From Seriola aureovittata (lineage: Eukaryota; Chordata; Actinopteri; Carangiformes; Carangidae): 64,000 nucleotides of DNA. The notes beneath the pieces are model-generated. The model was not told where the DNA came from. It searched no databases and saw only the letters and a list, made by a program, of their open reading frames with translations. A program made the translations under genes and the position numbers. The stretch lies in contig NC_079387.1 in the NCBI RefSeq assembly GCF_021018895.1, positions 6,730,083 to 6,794,082 of the forward strand. The letters are read 5' to 3'. The number at the start of each line of letters is the position of its first letter. Within the stretch, counting starts at the first letter, position 1. Below are positions 38,201-52,085 of this stretch, in pieces.

Positions 38201-40492
38201 GATAAATAAGATGAATCTTCTATTCCAATATGTCCCACTACCTGACTGCTAAAACAGTCATGGTACCCCTAACATATTCCGCTGACCCAGACAGAAAAGA
38301 AAAAGACAAATTTAGTCAGAAGTGCTTTCAGTTTGGCTGCACAGACTCTGGATTTGGTACCAGAAAAAACACAGTAAATGCTTCACTCCCAAACATCAGA
38401 CAGCCTGGCTCTGTCATTGCCTTTCCCATCAGCACTGCAAATAAATGCTCAGTCCACTCATTTTTAAGAGCTGAACATTTTCCCTCTTACTGAAGAAAAA
38501 TAATGTCTCACAGAATGGAGAAGAGGAGTGTATTTTAGTGTTATTTTGATATCGTTCCAGTACCAGAAATTTGCAGATTATATCATGTGAAATGGTGAAA
38601 AAGTGCGTCTGCATCAGTAAAACATAAAATAACATGCACATAAATGTTGAACGTTACCATCTTTGGAATTAATAATTAAATTACATACATATTAGTATGC
38701 ATCTGATAAAAGGACAAATGAGATAAAAAGTGAAACGGCTGATTACTACTGAAAACATATGCAACACAAACAGTGGGTCTTTTCAACAGTAAAATTAAAA
38801 AATGCTTCTTAAACCACCCTAAGGCATACAATTACTGCAAAAAGGTTTTGAAAATATCCCGTTTAACTAAGAAAAATAAAAGCATCCAAAAATTTGAAAT
38901 TAATTTCCCTTAAAGGTTGAACTCCAGCCCAACTGTTTCAAAGGGCTTGTTGTATTTATCTCTCATACTGCCATGAGGAACTTGCCAGTGCAAGTATCCG
39001 TTATCTTCCACCTATCCTCAAATTGCCAGTTTCTTCAGACTTCTGACAGAGGGTTATCATTCATTTCAGTAAGCGAGGGTGGGGATTCAGCATAATCTGT
39101 TGGCAGGAAACAAACATGGTACAAAGCCTAATTGAACTCGATTAACATTTCCCTGCTCACTAGATTTCCATTCTGCTGGATCACAATTGGTGAGGGAATT
39201 GGCCAATCTGCTGAGTGATAATAACAACTCCAGCAGCTCTTCAGCAACTGGGACCATCAAGCATGAGCAGCATTTCACTACATGTGACCAATAAATAAAA
39301 AGGGGTAATTCCTCAGTCGCTGTCTGGGGTCCCAGCAATTCTGTTTGTCAGCTAGAAAAATAGTAACTGGTAACTGTCAGCTGTTATGTTTCACCAAATG
39401 ATCGCAGAACAAATGTTTGCACGTCACTGTGCATGGAAGTCAGGATGTAATAGAACCAACATTCACTGACAATGGGGTCCTCTAGCCATATCCTGATTTA
39501 ACCACGCCATTAAACAAAGACAGGTCCATTTGTCAGGCCTACTTTGTTTTTATGTTTGTCATGTTTGTCTCAGTCATACAAGTGTGTAAAAGACAGAGGG
39601 CCTCATTCACAAAAGGTTGTTATCCTCAGGTTTTATGCTTATAACCAAGTCTAACCAAGGATGTGAATTATATAAGAAAAAAACACTTTCCTGATGCCAA
39701 AGGTAATTCGCTGCTAAGATGCATTTTTCATAGCATCACCCAAGGTTTGAATGCAAATATAGACTGTAGTATACATTAAAGTCAAGGCTTCAACAAGGAA
39801 GACTTTAACAAAGAAGGTCTTTTGAGTTTTGAAGCTAATTATACTTTCAAAAGATAAATATATACAATTATTAAAAGTATTTCCTCTCACTGTTTTAATT
39901 TGACCCTCACACTTAAAAGTATCACAATGCAAATCAGCCTTGAGGCATTTTCCACCACAGAATCAGTTTTTCTGAATTCAATATGCATTATAATGTGTAT
40001 AGTTCTATAGAAACTGCTTTGCTTATTTTAGTGGAGCTTCTTCATATTGGTATGTATGGGGCAGGGTATTCTAAAATATATTTCAAAAATAAACTGTTGA
40101 AACCATACAACACAGATGCAACCAAGATGCTAGTAAACTTGCATGAAAAAACAACTATGATGCATTTCTGGTTTAAAGGGCACCACAATAAAGCTGAATA
40201 AATGTTATGTCATCGTGTTCCTGCTACATTTAACTGTCACATGAGATTGAGCATGTGCTCCTTCTGGATAGGAGGTGATCAGCTCATAAATTGGGTTACA
40301 GGTCTGCTGAGGGGTAATCGTATGCAGATTGAGTCAGGTCACCACGGAGACTCCCACAAAGTGTCTGTTCTCTCATAAGCACTCAAGGAGATGGTTCACT
40401 ACCATTTTTCTCCATAAAAGCCCCAGTGTAATTCAATCAGAAAGGCGTGCATACATTAGGCCTAGGCTGATTGGATAAACACACAAGCATTT

Positions 40493-40493
<1 letters not shown>

Positions 40494-40541
<48 letters not shown>

Positions 40542-40561
40542 CACATACACACATACACGCA
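40494..40561. repeat. (CA)n microsatellite, interrupted
   Basis: CA dinucleotides with AAACAC and ACATACAC interruptions. Confidence 0.95.
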
Positions 40562-41238
40562 CGATCTATGAGGTGATGCGACATCAACCTTTACTTGCCC
40601 TCAAGAAGTGTAGTGTCTTAGCTGGCCTGGCTCCAGGGTCCCTAAAGGAACTTATCAACTTCACAGCCACTTTTGCCAGGGGAGGGAGGCAGAGGGGGAA
40701 GAAAGATGTCTCGAAATCTTGACCTGCCATTTTCCACCTTGTGAAAACGCTGTCGCAGCAGAGTGGGTCTCAATTAAGAGGAAAATAGCTCTGATGTGTG
40801 GGAAAGGTAACCTCTCAGCTGCCGGCATGCAGGGGGAGATTACCTACATGATTGAAGTACCTCCAGCAGGTTGAAAAAGAGAATGAGTCATCAGCCAATA
40901 AGGAAATCAGCCACATCACTTTGCATGTGAGAAAAATGTTCGCACACACAGTACACACATACACACACAAACACGACTTTAGGATGTCAGGAACAATAAG
41001 CAGGACTCCAGCCTTGTGTTTGAACAGAAAATAATAATTTTCCAAAATTGTAGCATCGAAAATTAATGGCCGTATACTGCTGGTGTAATGGCACTGCAAC
41101 AGGAAGGAACTGCAAATGCTAAAATAAAATGACCACAGTTATGGGCCATATGGCGGCATAAAGGAGAATCTACAACCACCTGGGTGTAAAAAGTGATCTA
41201 TAAATACACAGCGAGGCAGAGCAGAGGGGCTGAAATGT

Positions 41239-41914
41239 TAATAGTCCAACATTTTATGAAATATGCTTATTAAGTGTGGAGCTGGAATGAAGATGTAATT
41301 AGCCTTACTCGAAGTTAGCATAAAGGCAGGAGGCAAGGGCAAACAGATAGCCTGGCTCTATCCAAAGTGTAAAAATATGCCTGCCAACACCTCAAAAGCT
41401 CATTAATCAACTAACCTAAAACAGAACCCAAAATGCTATGCCATGCTACAGCCGGAGACACTGCACAGAAGCACTGTGCAGATGGATTAACTATTGGTCA
41501 GAATGAAATTGCTCTAATATTCAAATCCCCAAAAATCACAAATAATAAATAACCAGATATAATGTTTTTTGATTCTGTTTGTGTTCATAATAAACAAAAA
41601 AGATGCAACATTTAGTTTTTAAGTGTAATGAGGAATTATTGGCAACAGTAGTAGTAGCTAAATAAAATGGTTTAGCTAGCAAGTGTTTGTTTACACCCTG
41701 TATGAGCGTCTGACTGCTAGACCAGTTTTAGCAAAGTTGCCAAGATCAAAGCAACTACATGATATCACAACTGACAGAACTGATGGCCCAAGATAAAAGA
41801 ATAAAATCGGTGGTTATAAAGATCATATAGATAGTTTTCCTTGGTATTGATCTTCTCATTTCACCATCGGAAAGTAAGCAAATAATTATATTTCCCAAAA
41901 TGTCAAACTAATAA
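41239..41914. mobile_element. MITE with inverted ends, about 680 bp
   Basis: The left end reads ATAGTCCAACATTTTATGAA and the right end, reverse complemented, reads TTAGTTTGACATTTTGGGAA. The body contains GTTAGCATAAAGGCAGGAGG and CCTGGCTCTATCCAAAG near the left, and TATTGATCTTCTCATTTCAC near the right. These resemble a very common fish repeat whose ends carry a CCCAAAATGTCGAACTATTC motif. The copy is diverged and non-coding. Confidence 0.72.
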
Positions 41915-42503
41915 CCTAAATTCAGAGAAAAAAAAACCTGGCATTAGGATAATTTTGCCTTGTTTTCAGAAACAACCAAAATCTTAAGATTGAATGCAGA
42001 TGAACTGAATCAGCTTATTTCATGATTGCAGTGACATTTACCTCCAATCCTCCTCCCTGTTCCTCACAGGCAGATAAAACAGCTCTATCTCTCCCTGTCT
42101 CGCCTGCACTTTACTCTCATGACACTTCATCTTCATTTGTTGTTTGTCTCTCTCTCTCTTCTAACTCCCTCTTTCTTGACAGCCACTGGGCTGTCATTTA
42201 TATGCAAATACTCATATGTGAAAAAAAGAAAAAGAAACAGTTTTTCTTCCTATCACAAAATAAACATTGCCCGCAATCTGGCTGGCTTCCCCCTTCTGTA
42301 TCAGATTCAGCCCCTTTGATTGGACAAGGCCTCCAGAGAGAGCAGCGCCTGCTGTCTCCAATCACAGGTTAAATGCTGACGGGGACAGGGAACACAGAGA
42401 GGTAGCTGATAGGAAAGGGACGGGGACAGGGCTGACTTTGCCAGGGTGGACCCTTGCAGGGAAGAGAATAAGGAAATCGGTGCAGGGGAAAATAATAATA
42501 AAA

Positions 42504-42514
42504 CACACACACGC

Positions 42515-42577
<63 letters not shown>

Positions 42578-42578
42578 G
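42504..42578. repeat. (CA)n microsatellite, interrupted
   Basis: CA dinucleotides with CGCA and ACATAC interruptions. It generates several false overlapping open frames on both strands. Confidence 0.96.
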
Positions 42579-45500
42579 AAGTACAGGTAGGTAAGAATAC
42601 TTTGGCAGAAATTATTCAGGTAGAGCAGAAGCTGTTCCTTTTTACTGTCACCTTTATAAAGGCAGCACATGTCTACATCCATTCACCAACAACAGATACC
42701 GATCATCAAATATTGTCTGATCTTGTCTTCAAATGTGTGCAAACCATATTTACATTTTTGTAAAATAAGCGAATCTGCAGTCCTCCCAAAGACATGCTAA
42801 AGGGACGGTTCTCCAGTTGCATGCAGCAATGCGAGTCATAGCTGCCGAAGGCAAATATGTTCACTGAGCAAGTTTGTTTTTAAATTTCAAATCGAAGTCA
42901 ATGACACTTGACACTTTGACTTGTTTGCAAATGTATTTCAGACCCAAATTTATGCATATAGGATGATACGTGGCCCCTCTTGAGCTGTTTCTGCGCAACA
43001 CTTAAGTCAAGACATCTCTCAGTCAACATGTGCCAAGTTCTTTGATCTCTTTGTCTTTATTCATATTTCTAAGGGCAACACTCTTGTGTTTGTTTAACTA
43101 TGGTGGCAATCACTGCTCAAGAAGAAATCTTCTGTTAATTTAAAAAGTCAAATGTAAGGGGCTATTTACTGGGGAGGACCTTGAGGAACTTGAGCTTTCA
43201 TTAGATGCTTATTGGCGTAATCTGTTATGTAAACTGGCAACAGAGTAAAGACTGTAAATATTACTTCAAATAGCAAAAACTGTAGCCTGCAAATGTTGCG
43301 TAAATTCTCTTGCAATCAGTGCAATATGAGGATGCAGTACAGTGAGTAAATGTCTAACCTGCATGTGAAGTAGAACTGCATTCAACTGCAGCAGCACATT
43401 GCTCTTCAAAGCAGTATGTAAATCAGTCTGTTTGACTCTAAATAGGTGATTAGGCCTGTTTTCCCTTTTATGCTCAAGAGCGCTCATTGAATTTGTGAAG
43501 AAAAACCCATCATTGTCCAACACTCATCTACGTCCAAGTCTGACGATGTCTTATCATCTCATTGGATCATATCAGAGTGAGAATCTAATGACTTCTGCTT
43601 TGACTTTAAAGGGGTGATTATGTCTTCCAAACAGCATTTTGATTCTCCTGGGCAATCAAACTATGAAAATTGACTTGTATCCATATGTTTGCTCCCACTT
43701 CGTGCCTATTACAGGGGAAAATTTGACAAGGAGCAGATGTAAAAGTGATCCTGTTATGGCTGGGGTGTCTCCTCCAGAGAGAGTAGTATATAATCAGAAA
43801 ATCATCCTTCTGTTCCCCACGGTGCCAGTAATCCTCTCATCTAACAAAAAGCCTTGGGAGGCGTCGAGACACAAAACATAAACAATACCGACTCCTGAAA
43901 AAATAGCCGAGTGCTGCATTGCAGACATGACTGTGCACATAGGACAACAGTGTGGATAAGACATTTTTCCACACACTCTCACCCACCCACACAGGTACAA
44001 AATACACGCAGAGAACACACACGCGGAGAACAGGCCACACAATCCGTGCTGCCTCCGCTGGCAGCCCTGTCAGCCTGTTATTCTATGCTGTATCATGGTG
44101 GTGTGGGCGCACTAAGCCGGTGACTCAGACTGGGTCCACTACAGACACCGACACACCATTTGGGTGTTGTGCTCTGATGCCCCCACGAAATGAGCGTTGG
44201 TGAAAATAGAGCGTGCCCAGATGGATAGAGTGCCTTGTCACATCAGCCTCTGCGCCAGCCGTCTGTGAAATGATAAGATGGCAAGAATATGTAACAAAGC
44301 AAGCAGCAGGCACCGTCCTGATGGGCGCTGGTGTCAGCTCTCATACGTTAACTCTGACCTTATTTTTTGTCCCTCATTTTTTCCCACACTGTTAACTACA
44401 AGAGCATCAACTCTTTCTCTTTTTTGCCATTGTACTCCCTCTCTCTCCTCCTGTGTCTCTCTGTTTTACCCTTCCTCTATCTCCAACCTATTCAGTTCTT
44501 GTACAGAGGAGTGGGAGGGTGAAGGGAAGGATGTGCCACAAGTTCAAAGACAGAGGAAGAAAATTATGATGGAGAAATGATTCAAGCTGCAGATCAGCAA
44601 GGACAGTAAGGTCCCCAAAAGCCACACAAGTAAGGGCGTCCGTGCTGTAAATCACTTGAGGCAATCGGCAATAATTCAGCAGACGTGAACAGTGACTCAG
44701 TTTTTTGATAGATATGTCTTGAAGGTCGAAGAATCAAGAATATTGAAAAGAATGCAGAGGTAGGGCAGGGGAGCTGCACAACAAACTATCTTTGCCAAGC
44801 AATTTGCACACACAAAAAAACACACAAACACAACCACATACTTACATTAAACGTGCACAAGAATGCACACACATACACTCACACAGGCAGCCAGGGATCC
44901 AGGGAAACCTAGTGGCCTGGAACAAGAGCAGAGCCAGAGCTTCCCATTAGAGGACATTACTGTCAAACACTGGAACGAAAACTACCTGCTGTACACTGAT
45001 TACCAACCTACCTCCCGCTACAATTCAATTACAAACTAGATAATATGATGCACTGCACTCATTCTCTGTGACAGTGTTCAGCCAGTGACATGGGGAAGTG
45101 CAGACAGCTGGCAGAGATGCTTCCTGAAAATGCATGTGGCTTGTTTCTTTCATATTTCTGCACCGGAATTAGTATTTTTGAGCTCAGTTTTGCATCCATT
45201 TCTTTGATTGAACGTTTAAGGTAACAGCATGGTCTCACAGCCCAAGAGGGTGCATAGCAATATTTCCACCATAAGGATGCTACAGGTTAGGAAGAGGGTT
45301 GGTAGTTGAGTATTAATCTTTTAACTTTGTTGTTATTCCCTTGAATAGTTGAAATAGGGTCAAGTCTTACATTATTCATCAGATGAGAGCATCATAAAAT
45401 GGATTGAAGCCGCATTTAAAAACTAAATAGCCAGGGTTGACTTCATTCATCATCACATCGCAGCATTTCAACTACAAAGCTTCTGATATTGCCCAATAAA

Positions 45501-46916
45501 TCCAACACAGAGAGATTAAGTACGAGGGCATTTGAATGACAAAATATTAGTTTTCTGTGAAAAAAGGATAAAGAGAAAAGAAAAATACAAAATGTCAACC
45601 ATTGATAAATAATTTCAACTGTTGAAAGTTTTAATGAATGCTTTCATATTCTACTAACTTTTTAGTTTTGACTGACTTTATTTAGTGCAGCTGCACTAAA
45701 AGCAAATCAAGCTCTCTCCCCCAAATGGCAATTTTAACAAATATATAACCTTAATTGATTAGTTAAGGTGGACACAGTTAGCAGTGTTGTTCATATTAAC
45801 TCTTACTGGGTACCCTTGTGATGCGGGATACTGTAAAAGCACTCCATGGTGAGGGATCATGTCTTTGTCACAGCAGCATCGGCTGTTCAGGGGTGCCTGA
45901 ATGGAGGTGGGAAAAATCTGGGGAAGACATTTTATGCCCAGAAAAAAAGAAGCTGTTGGTGCAGTGTCCTGTGAAGAAGAAGAACTTTGCTTTCCACAGG
46001 CCAAAACTAGGAGTTATTAGTGACAAAAGTAAGTGGTCAGAGAAAAATGCAGAATGGTAATTTATAGAGAATGCAGGCCATCAGCAGATGTGCTCAGACT
46101 CTGCCACCAAGTCAATCATTTCCAATTTTCTCTCCAGACTCAAGATGACTAATAGTCTCAAACGAGCCTTTTTAAAACAATTTTACCTTTGGGAGGAGAT
46201 TCTCCCGACATTACAAGTCCAATTATAGTGTAGGCCGTGGAAGAAAGCAGGTCTGCAAATCACATATTAACTTATTCATACTTTAAATCTAGAAAGGCAA
46301 GTGAGTCATTTATTGTACCAGTCAAGCTGCGAGCCTTCAGATATTGAATTATTAAAAGCTGGTCTGCAAGTAAACTGCTCCAAAATCTCTCCCAAACAGG
46401 CTGAGAGTGACTGCAACCTAAAGCAATACTATAAAATAGAATGAAATAGCAAATCATTTGAATTTGACTGCAGTTTCCTTTGTAAATAAAAAAATAAAAA
46501 TAATGCAAATTCAAATGAATAATATTAAAACACTGCAAATAGGGAATACTTCTATTTAGGTCAGAAACACTTTCAACTATGAAACTAATTAAATAAGAGA
46601 TGAACATGAGCCCAATCTGGTCATTTTGAGCCACTCTTTAGTTATATAACCATGCAGGCATACTTTAAGCTGCACACACACATATACACACAAACACAGC
46701 TATATGTTCCACTCAATACACACAGAAAAAACAACTCCCTAAACACACAAACTGCAATGCCCTTATCCCTCAGCCAACCGGCTGATAACAAGCAGTTCAT
46801 TTTCCTGATTCGAAATAAGCCATCCTATTCTGCTCCAATTAGAAGCTTAGTAAGAATTCCATTACCATGTGCTGCACCCGTCCTCTCCCTCCAAATGCAC
46901 CAATAGTTCAGGCACA

Positions 46917-46954
46917 GGGGGTGGAGGGGGGTGGGGGGTGGGGGGTGGGGGGGG
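46917..46954. repeat. G-rich GGGGTGG tandem tract
   Basis: Five or more G runs of four or longer separated by single T or A residues on the plus strand. The pattern is compatible with a G-quadruplex. Nothing coding. Confidence 0.85.
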
Positions 46955-46984
46955 CAGTTGTGGGTGCTGAGGAGCATAACAGTT

Positions 46985-47225
46985 TAAAAAATGTATTCAT
47001 GCACAGTGTCAGCAAATTAGATCCTTAATGCAAATTGAATTTACAATAAATCCACCTGGAGCTGCCATAGAGGAGGAAAAAAGGAAGAAGAGGAAAGAAG
47101 AGGCAGAGGGAGGAAAAAAAGCCAAGAAAATGAAAATGGAGATTCTGGCACTATAAGCTTACATTTGCATATACATAATTAATTAAACCGGGGTTCACTG
47201 CTTTAGATGGATGACCGTCTGAGGG
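46985..47225. promoter_or_regulatory. Candidate conserved non-coding element
   Basis: Contains octamer-like ATGCAAAT (AATGCAAATTG) and ATTTGCAT (ACATTTGCATATAC), both resembling POU-factor sites, plus ATAATTAATTAAACC and CCACCTGGAGCTGCC. A purine-rich low-complexity insert lies at 47070-47120. No coding potential. Confidence 0.3.
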
Positions 47226-50200
47226 GAAATCGGGGAGCTACTGAAAGTAGAACAGTAATAAAAAGGTTGTAGAAGAGGTGATTCTTATTTCAGGGAAGGG
47301 AATATCGACTCACTGACTCATCATTGCTCATGTTTCTACATACATACATACTGATACAAATAAAAATGCCAATTAGAGCCATTCACTCAGTTAGGGTGAC
47401 AACAGCAAAACAAAACTCAAAAATAACCTACAGCCCTCCAGTCAATGACTTGGTGGGCTTGTTAGTGAGAATCGCAGGTTCGGGCAAAGTAACAATAGTG
47501 TAATCCAATATAAAGAAACTATCCGCAGAGGTGGTTGACTACACCAAATTAATGCAATTGTTCCTCGGCTGTTCAGACTGGCTCTCTCATTTGGTAAGTG
47601 CTCCCACTGCAGCCTCTGAATGTGGCTCTGCAGAAGTGAGGCCTTTGAAGATGTCACCAGCTTCCAAAAACAGAACAAACGAGAAGCAAAAAGGAAGAGC
47701 ATTTTATTTCATATTTTCTTCCAAATGTACAAGTTTACAATTTGTTTATAGTTGCAGGAAGAGGTTATCAGGTTTGGGAGTTGGTGATAGCTGTGACACT
47801 AACTCCTCCCACCAAGCTACACTGAAAATTCATTAATGTAGTTTAATTTAGAAGTAAACAGTAATTGATCTGAATGTGATGTCAATACAAATAAATACAA
47901 ATGCGAAATTCTAAAACTCAGTCAATTATTATGAAATGTTTTTTTTAATCCTTCCTCTTTTCAAACAGTCATTGCAAGTCATTTCTATTTCATTTTTCCA
48001 TTTCAAAAATGTATTTTTTTTTTTTTGCCAATGTCTGTTTTATTTCACAAGGCCATTTTTCCAATGAGCATCTCATTTCATCAACACCACAAAGTTTTTA
48101 TCTTTCAATGACGACAAATGAGGCAGAGCCAGAAATGTGACTGGCTGCTGTTTTGGCCTGAATGAGCAGACAACAAATCACAACTGATTTATTTTGTCTG
48201 TATTAATTAATATGATTATTTCATTTATTTGTTTTAATTTATTTCACTGCCTTGTTTATCCGTTTAATACTGAATACTCTGGATGCCCATAGTTAGCTGG
48301 CTGTGATAACAAAGAATACTGAAGTGTTACAATGATTTGACGGATGGTTTTTGCTTGTTACACAGCTGTTTATCAAGGAAAAATGTATTTCTTTGCAATA
48401 GGCTCTTCACCCTTTTTTGTTTTGTTGTATATTATTAAAAGAAGAGCTGCACTCACGGCAGCCATTCCCATTTCTTAAGAAACTATGGGCTTAAACAGAA
48501 AGGGCGACTGATAATGACAAGGCTGCTGTCTTGGCATTGAACACTGGATACCAGATGGTTGCATCTACATCCTTTGACCTTGCTGTAGAATTAAGCTTGT
48601 ACATCTTTCAGAGAAACACAGGAGGGAAAAACTGCACTTTTTCTTCTGCAGTTAATAAAGTCAACTTTGTAAAGACAGAACATTCAAAGTTTAGCTACTT
48701 GGATCGACAGAACTTCTGCTTCCCTCCCCAAGGCTACTTCAACAGAGAACGCTGGAAAGGGCTGGAGGTCAGAGTAAAACAACTCCAACTACAGTATATC
48801 TGTGCAGTAGATGTACTAGATAAAAAGCTGTGGCTCTGATATTGATCAAACACTAAGACCAGTGCTCTAGTATATCAATCAAAGCAAACCAGCTCTGCTA
48901 TTAAGCCATCAATAGTAAAGTATGCCTACCTGGATTGCAACTATAACACATTTGAGTCTTTTTTCATATCACTGGCAATATGAAAAGTGTTTTTTTTTTC
49001 TTTTTTAATCTGCTTCTGGCTCATTCATTGTCCCTTGCCTTCCCTCTGCCAGTAATCAAGGAAAATCAAGGAGGCAGTGCCCTTGGTTGGACTTTAGACA
49101 AAAAAACATGATAAAGGCTTTAGGCTGTAAGAGAGCTATGAAAAAAACATAATTCCCCTGCTGAGATTAAGAGGATGTCATAAAGAAATTGAATTAAAAA
49201 TGTTCTTGCTGTTAAAAGGCTAAAGGGGCCTGATGTGATGAAAAAGGGTAGTCATTGTTAGACTTTGACAAAGCATCAGGCTAGTTCCTGCTCAAAGGTT
49301 CGACAAAGAAACTAATTATTTTTGCAATTCTACTAGTGTTGTCTTTAGTAAAGAAATGGATCTGAGCTGCATCTACAAACACTAAGAGTTTGTCAAGACA
49401 AAGACTCTTTCACAAACTGACAAAGTTTTACCGATTCATTTTATCAGGGACTTTTGAACATTAAAGGGTTAAAACTTACTAAGGTTTTATACAAAAGACT
49501 GGTTCAGATGTCAGTCACACCACCATTTCTTCTGTCAATCTATTTGAGTTTAAGGTCCGTGCAAATGAGACGCGGTTGCCAAGTTGTCATCTCCCTTTTC
49601 CCTCTGCAGAGGAAATTATAATATGAAATGCAGCGTCAGTGTTTTAAGGGACACTGTCTTTTTTTTCCCACTATGCCAGAAAGTTGCAGTTTGCAAACCA
49701 CTGTCACATTCATCTGAAAACTGCCTCTTTTTTTCCACTGGGTATGTGGATCAGTATTGTGGAATAATGAACAAAAAGACTAGAATTTCAACGAAGTGAT
49801 TCTTAGCTCCAGTTTTAGCTCCCCCTTCAGTGTCCCTGAGCAAAACACAGGGCTGATGTTAAGTAGCTAACCCTGACCTCTGAACCCCATTTGAAGGAAA
49901 GAAAACAAAGGAAGGATCTCAATGAAATGTCATATGACACAGCGAGGCATAAAGAAAAATACATAGCAAAGTTTGTTATTTGACATAAGACCTTTGTCAT
50001 TTGTCATTCCTCTGCTCATTCTATCTCTCTCTGTCTCTGCCATCTTGCTCAGCTTCACATTATCTAATAAAGCAGAAATGCCATAAAAATAACCTTAAAA
50101 ACCCTTCAGCCTGCCAAATTCTGACACGGGCCCAATTGAGATGCCATCATAAATTCTGAAGTCTGTGATTCTTTTATAGACAGTATGGGAAGAGGTGAGC

Positions 50201-50270
50201 TAAATGGATGAGAGAGATAGTTGCCAGTAATGTATGAAAGAGGGGAGAAAAAAGGGGAGGGGGACACAAA

Positions 50271-50289
50271 TGGAGGGGGGTGGGGGGTG
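50271..50289. repeat. Short G-rich tract
   Basis: GGAGGGGGGTGGGGGGTGG, preceded by purine-rich GGGGAGAAAAAAGGGGAGG. Possible quadruplex former. Confidence 0.75.
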
Positions 50290-51238
50290 GACGGTAGGAA
50301 GACAAAAACAGACTCAAAGACAGGCTGAGAGCCCATCTCCTAACTGCGTGCATATTAATGTGGCACTGCGGAAATCCAGCCAGCCAGGCAGCAGCCAAGG
50401 TCACCAGAGATTACCAGGACCATGACTAAACAGGCTGGCCAACGATTACCGAGGGCACGCTTCTCTCCTCTTCCCATCGGCCTATCCATCCGTGCTATCA
50501 GCCCTTCACCCTTGCCACCTCTCACCCTGTGTCTGTCCGAGTCTTGTTTCAATCCAACGGGTGATTGCTAATAAACCAACAAGTTGCCTGTTTCTCAGTG
50601 ATCCGCTGTGGGAGGCGGGCTGAATACATGAATTTTGATCAGGGTGCACATAATACCAGGGGTTGTGATGATGTAACAAGACAGAGTTTCTTGCCTGTTC
50701 TTCGCTGTCTCTGCCACTGCCACCTTCTCCTTCCTTTCCCTCCCTCCTTGTATCTCTCTTCCCAACAGTGTGGGATGACAGTGGGGATGACAGAAACGAA
50801 GGAGTTGATGAAGGCTGTGGTTTCGGGTTGGTGTCATTGTCGATTGATTACTTCAGCCACCAATTGCAGATGAGCCTCTGGCCACTCCCAAACCCCCCTC
50901 CTCCATCTCAACTGTTCAACAAGCTGTGTCATTAATGGGCTATTTTAGGCCAACGTGTACCATTAGTGCTCCCTGTGCCCACTCATCTGAGCAAGCAGGT
51001 TAGAATAATATACACATATACAGTAAAGCATTGTGGGGAAGAACTGCTGGCAACACAAAGTGGTCACACAACATGTTTGCGTTTAAGACACATACACAGT
51101 TACAGACGTACTTGGAAGCACCTTCACTTCCTCACAAATCTGATCTACTCACACACAGACCCTGATTGGAGTGGTGCTATAAAAAAGCTAAATTGCACCA
51201 TCACACACATACATAGTGACTCAGGCACACACACACAT

Positions 51239-51455
51239 CCTTGTCTTACTATATTAGTGGAGAACCATCATTGACATAATGCATTCCCATGCCCCTTAAC
51301 TATCACAACTGAATGCCTAAACCTAATTCTGAAACCAAGTCTTAAATGGACATCTGAACTTGTTGGGTCACCAAAATTTTGGTCCCCACAAAGCTGTCGG
51401 ACCCCATAAGTACAGGGCTCCCAATTTTCTGATCAACCTAATATAGTAAAACAAG
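51239..51455. mobile_element. Small MITE, about 217 bp
   Basis: The ends are inverted repeats: left CTTGTCTTACTATATTAG and right, reverse complemented, CTTGTTTTACTATATTAG, differing at one position. The body has GACATAATGCATTCCC, a weak CCTAA-rich section and TTTTGGTCCCCACAA. That layout is shared with a short repeat widespread in fish genomes. No coding sequence. Confidence 0.78.
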
Positions 51456-51866
51456 ACCATACACACTGACGCTGCAGTACTTTTTTTTTTTTAGACATCC
51501 TCAGCACACGACTCCCTTCCGATTAACAACCAAAGTTTCCTGCAGAGTCTGAATATATGGCTCCTCACTGAGTGACTACTACACAATCGATTCTACACTT
51601 TGATGATCTTCTAATGAAGGTAGTAAACATGCAGATTAGAGACTGTCAGTGGCCTTTCTTAATGACTTTCCTCCTCCCACTTTATCTACTATCCACTATT
51701 TAGGAAACCATCACGAATAATAGATCCCAAGATAAATGACACCATTTGTCATTTTTGGCCTGTTAATATTCCTCTACAGAAAACTCTTGATACAGGTATG
51801 CCCTTTAACCAATGCTCCCATTACCTCAGCGAGTAATAATCTTGTTCCAGACCTCTGAAACACTAG

Positions 51867-51890
51867 GAATCACCCATTCATGGGTGATTC
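51867..51890. repeat. Perfect inverted repeat, 11-bp arms
   Basis: GAATCACCCAT and its exact reverse complement ATGGGTGATTC are separated by TC. No poly-T or gene end is next to it that would suggest a terminator. Confidence 0.9.
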
Positions 51891-51972
51891 AGAACTCTGT
51901 ATTTGGGATTATGAACATTTTCCTGTGCCAGAGCTAGAAGAGCTAGAATCACAATGTATTGCTAAAGATTAA

Positions 51973-52085
51973 ACCAGTGGTTCCCAACATTTTTGGCTTG
52001 TAAATTAACATTGAACATAGAAATAGATTTATTTGGCACAACTTACTCATCTTACAACCCCACTCATTTTTACATGACATACATT
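51973..52085 (+). mobile_element. Possible fragment of a GTGGTTCCCAAC-type repeat
   Basis: CCAGTGGTTCCCAACATTTT followed by TGGCTTGTAA resembles the start of a widespread fish DNA-transposon-derived repeat. The match fades within about 100 bases and no second end was found. Confidence 0.4.

Noticed and set aside
44594..44779. Minus-strand frame starting with a hydrophobic stretch, considered as the missing signal-peptide exon
   Set aside because: No conserved residues of the family's mature N-terminus follow, and there is no donor site in the required phase.
45215..45290. CATGGTCTCACAG segment resembling a fish repeat start
   Set aside because: Too short a match and no second end; left out as a feature.
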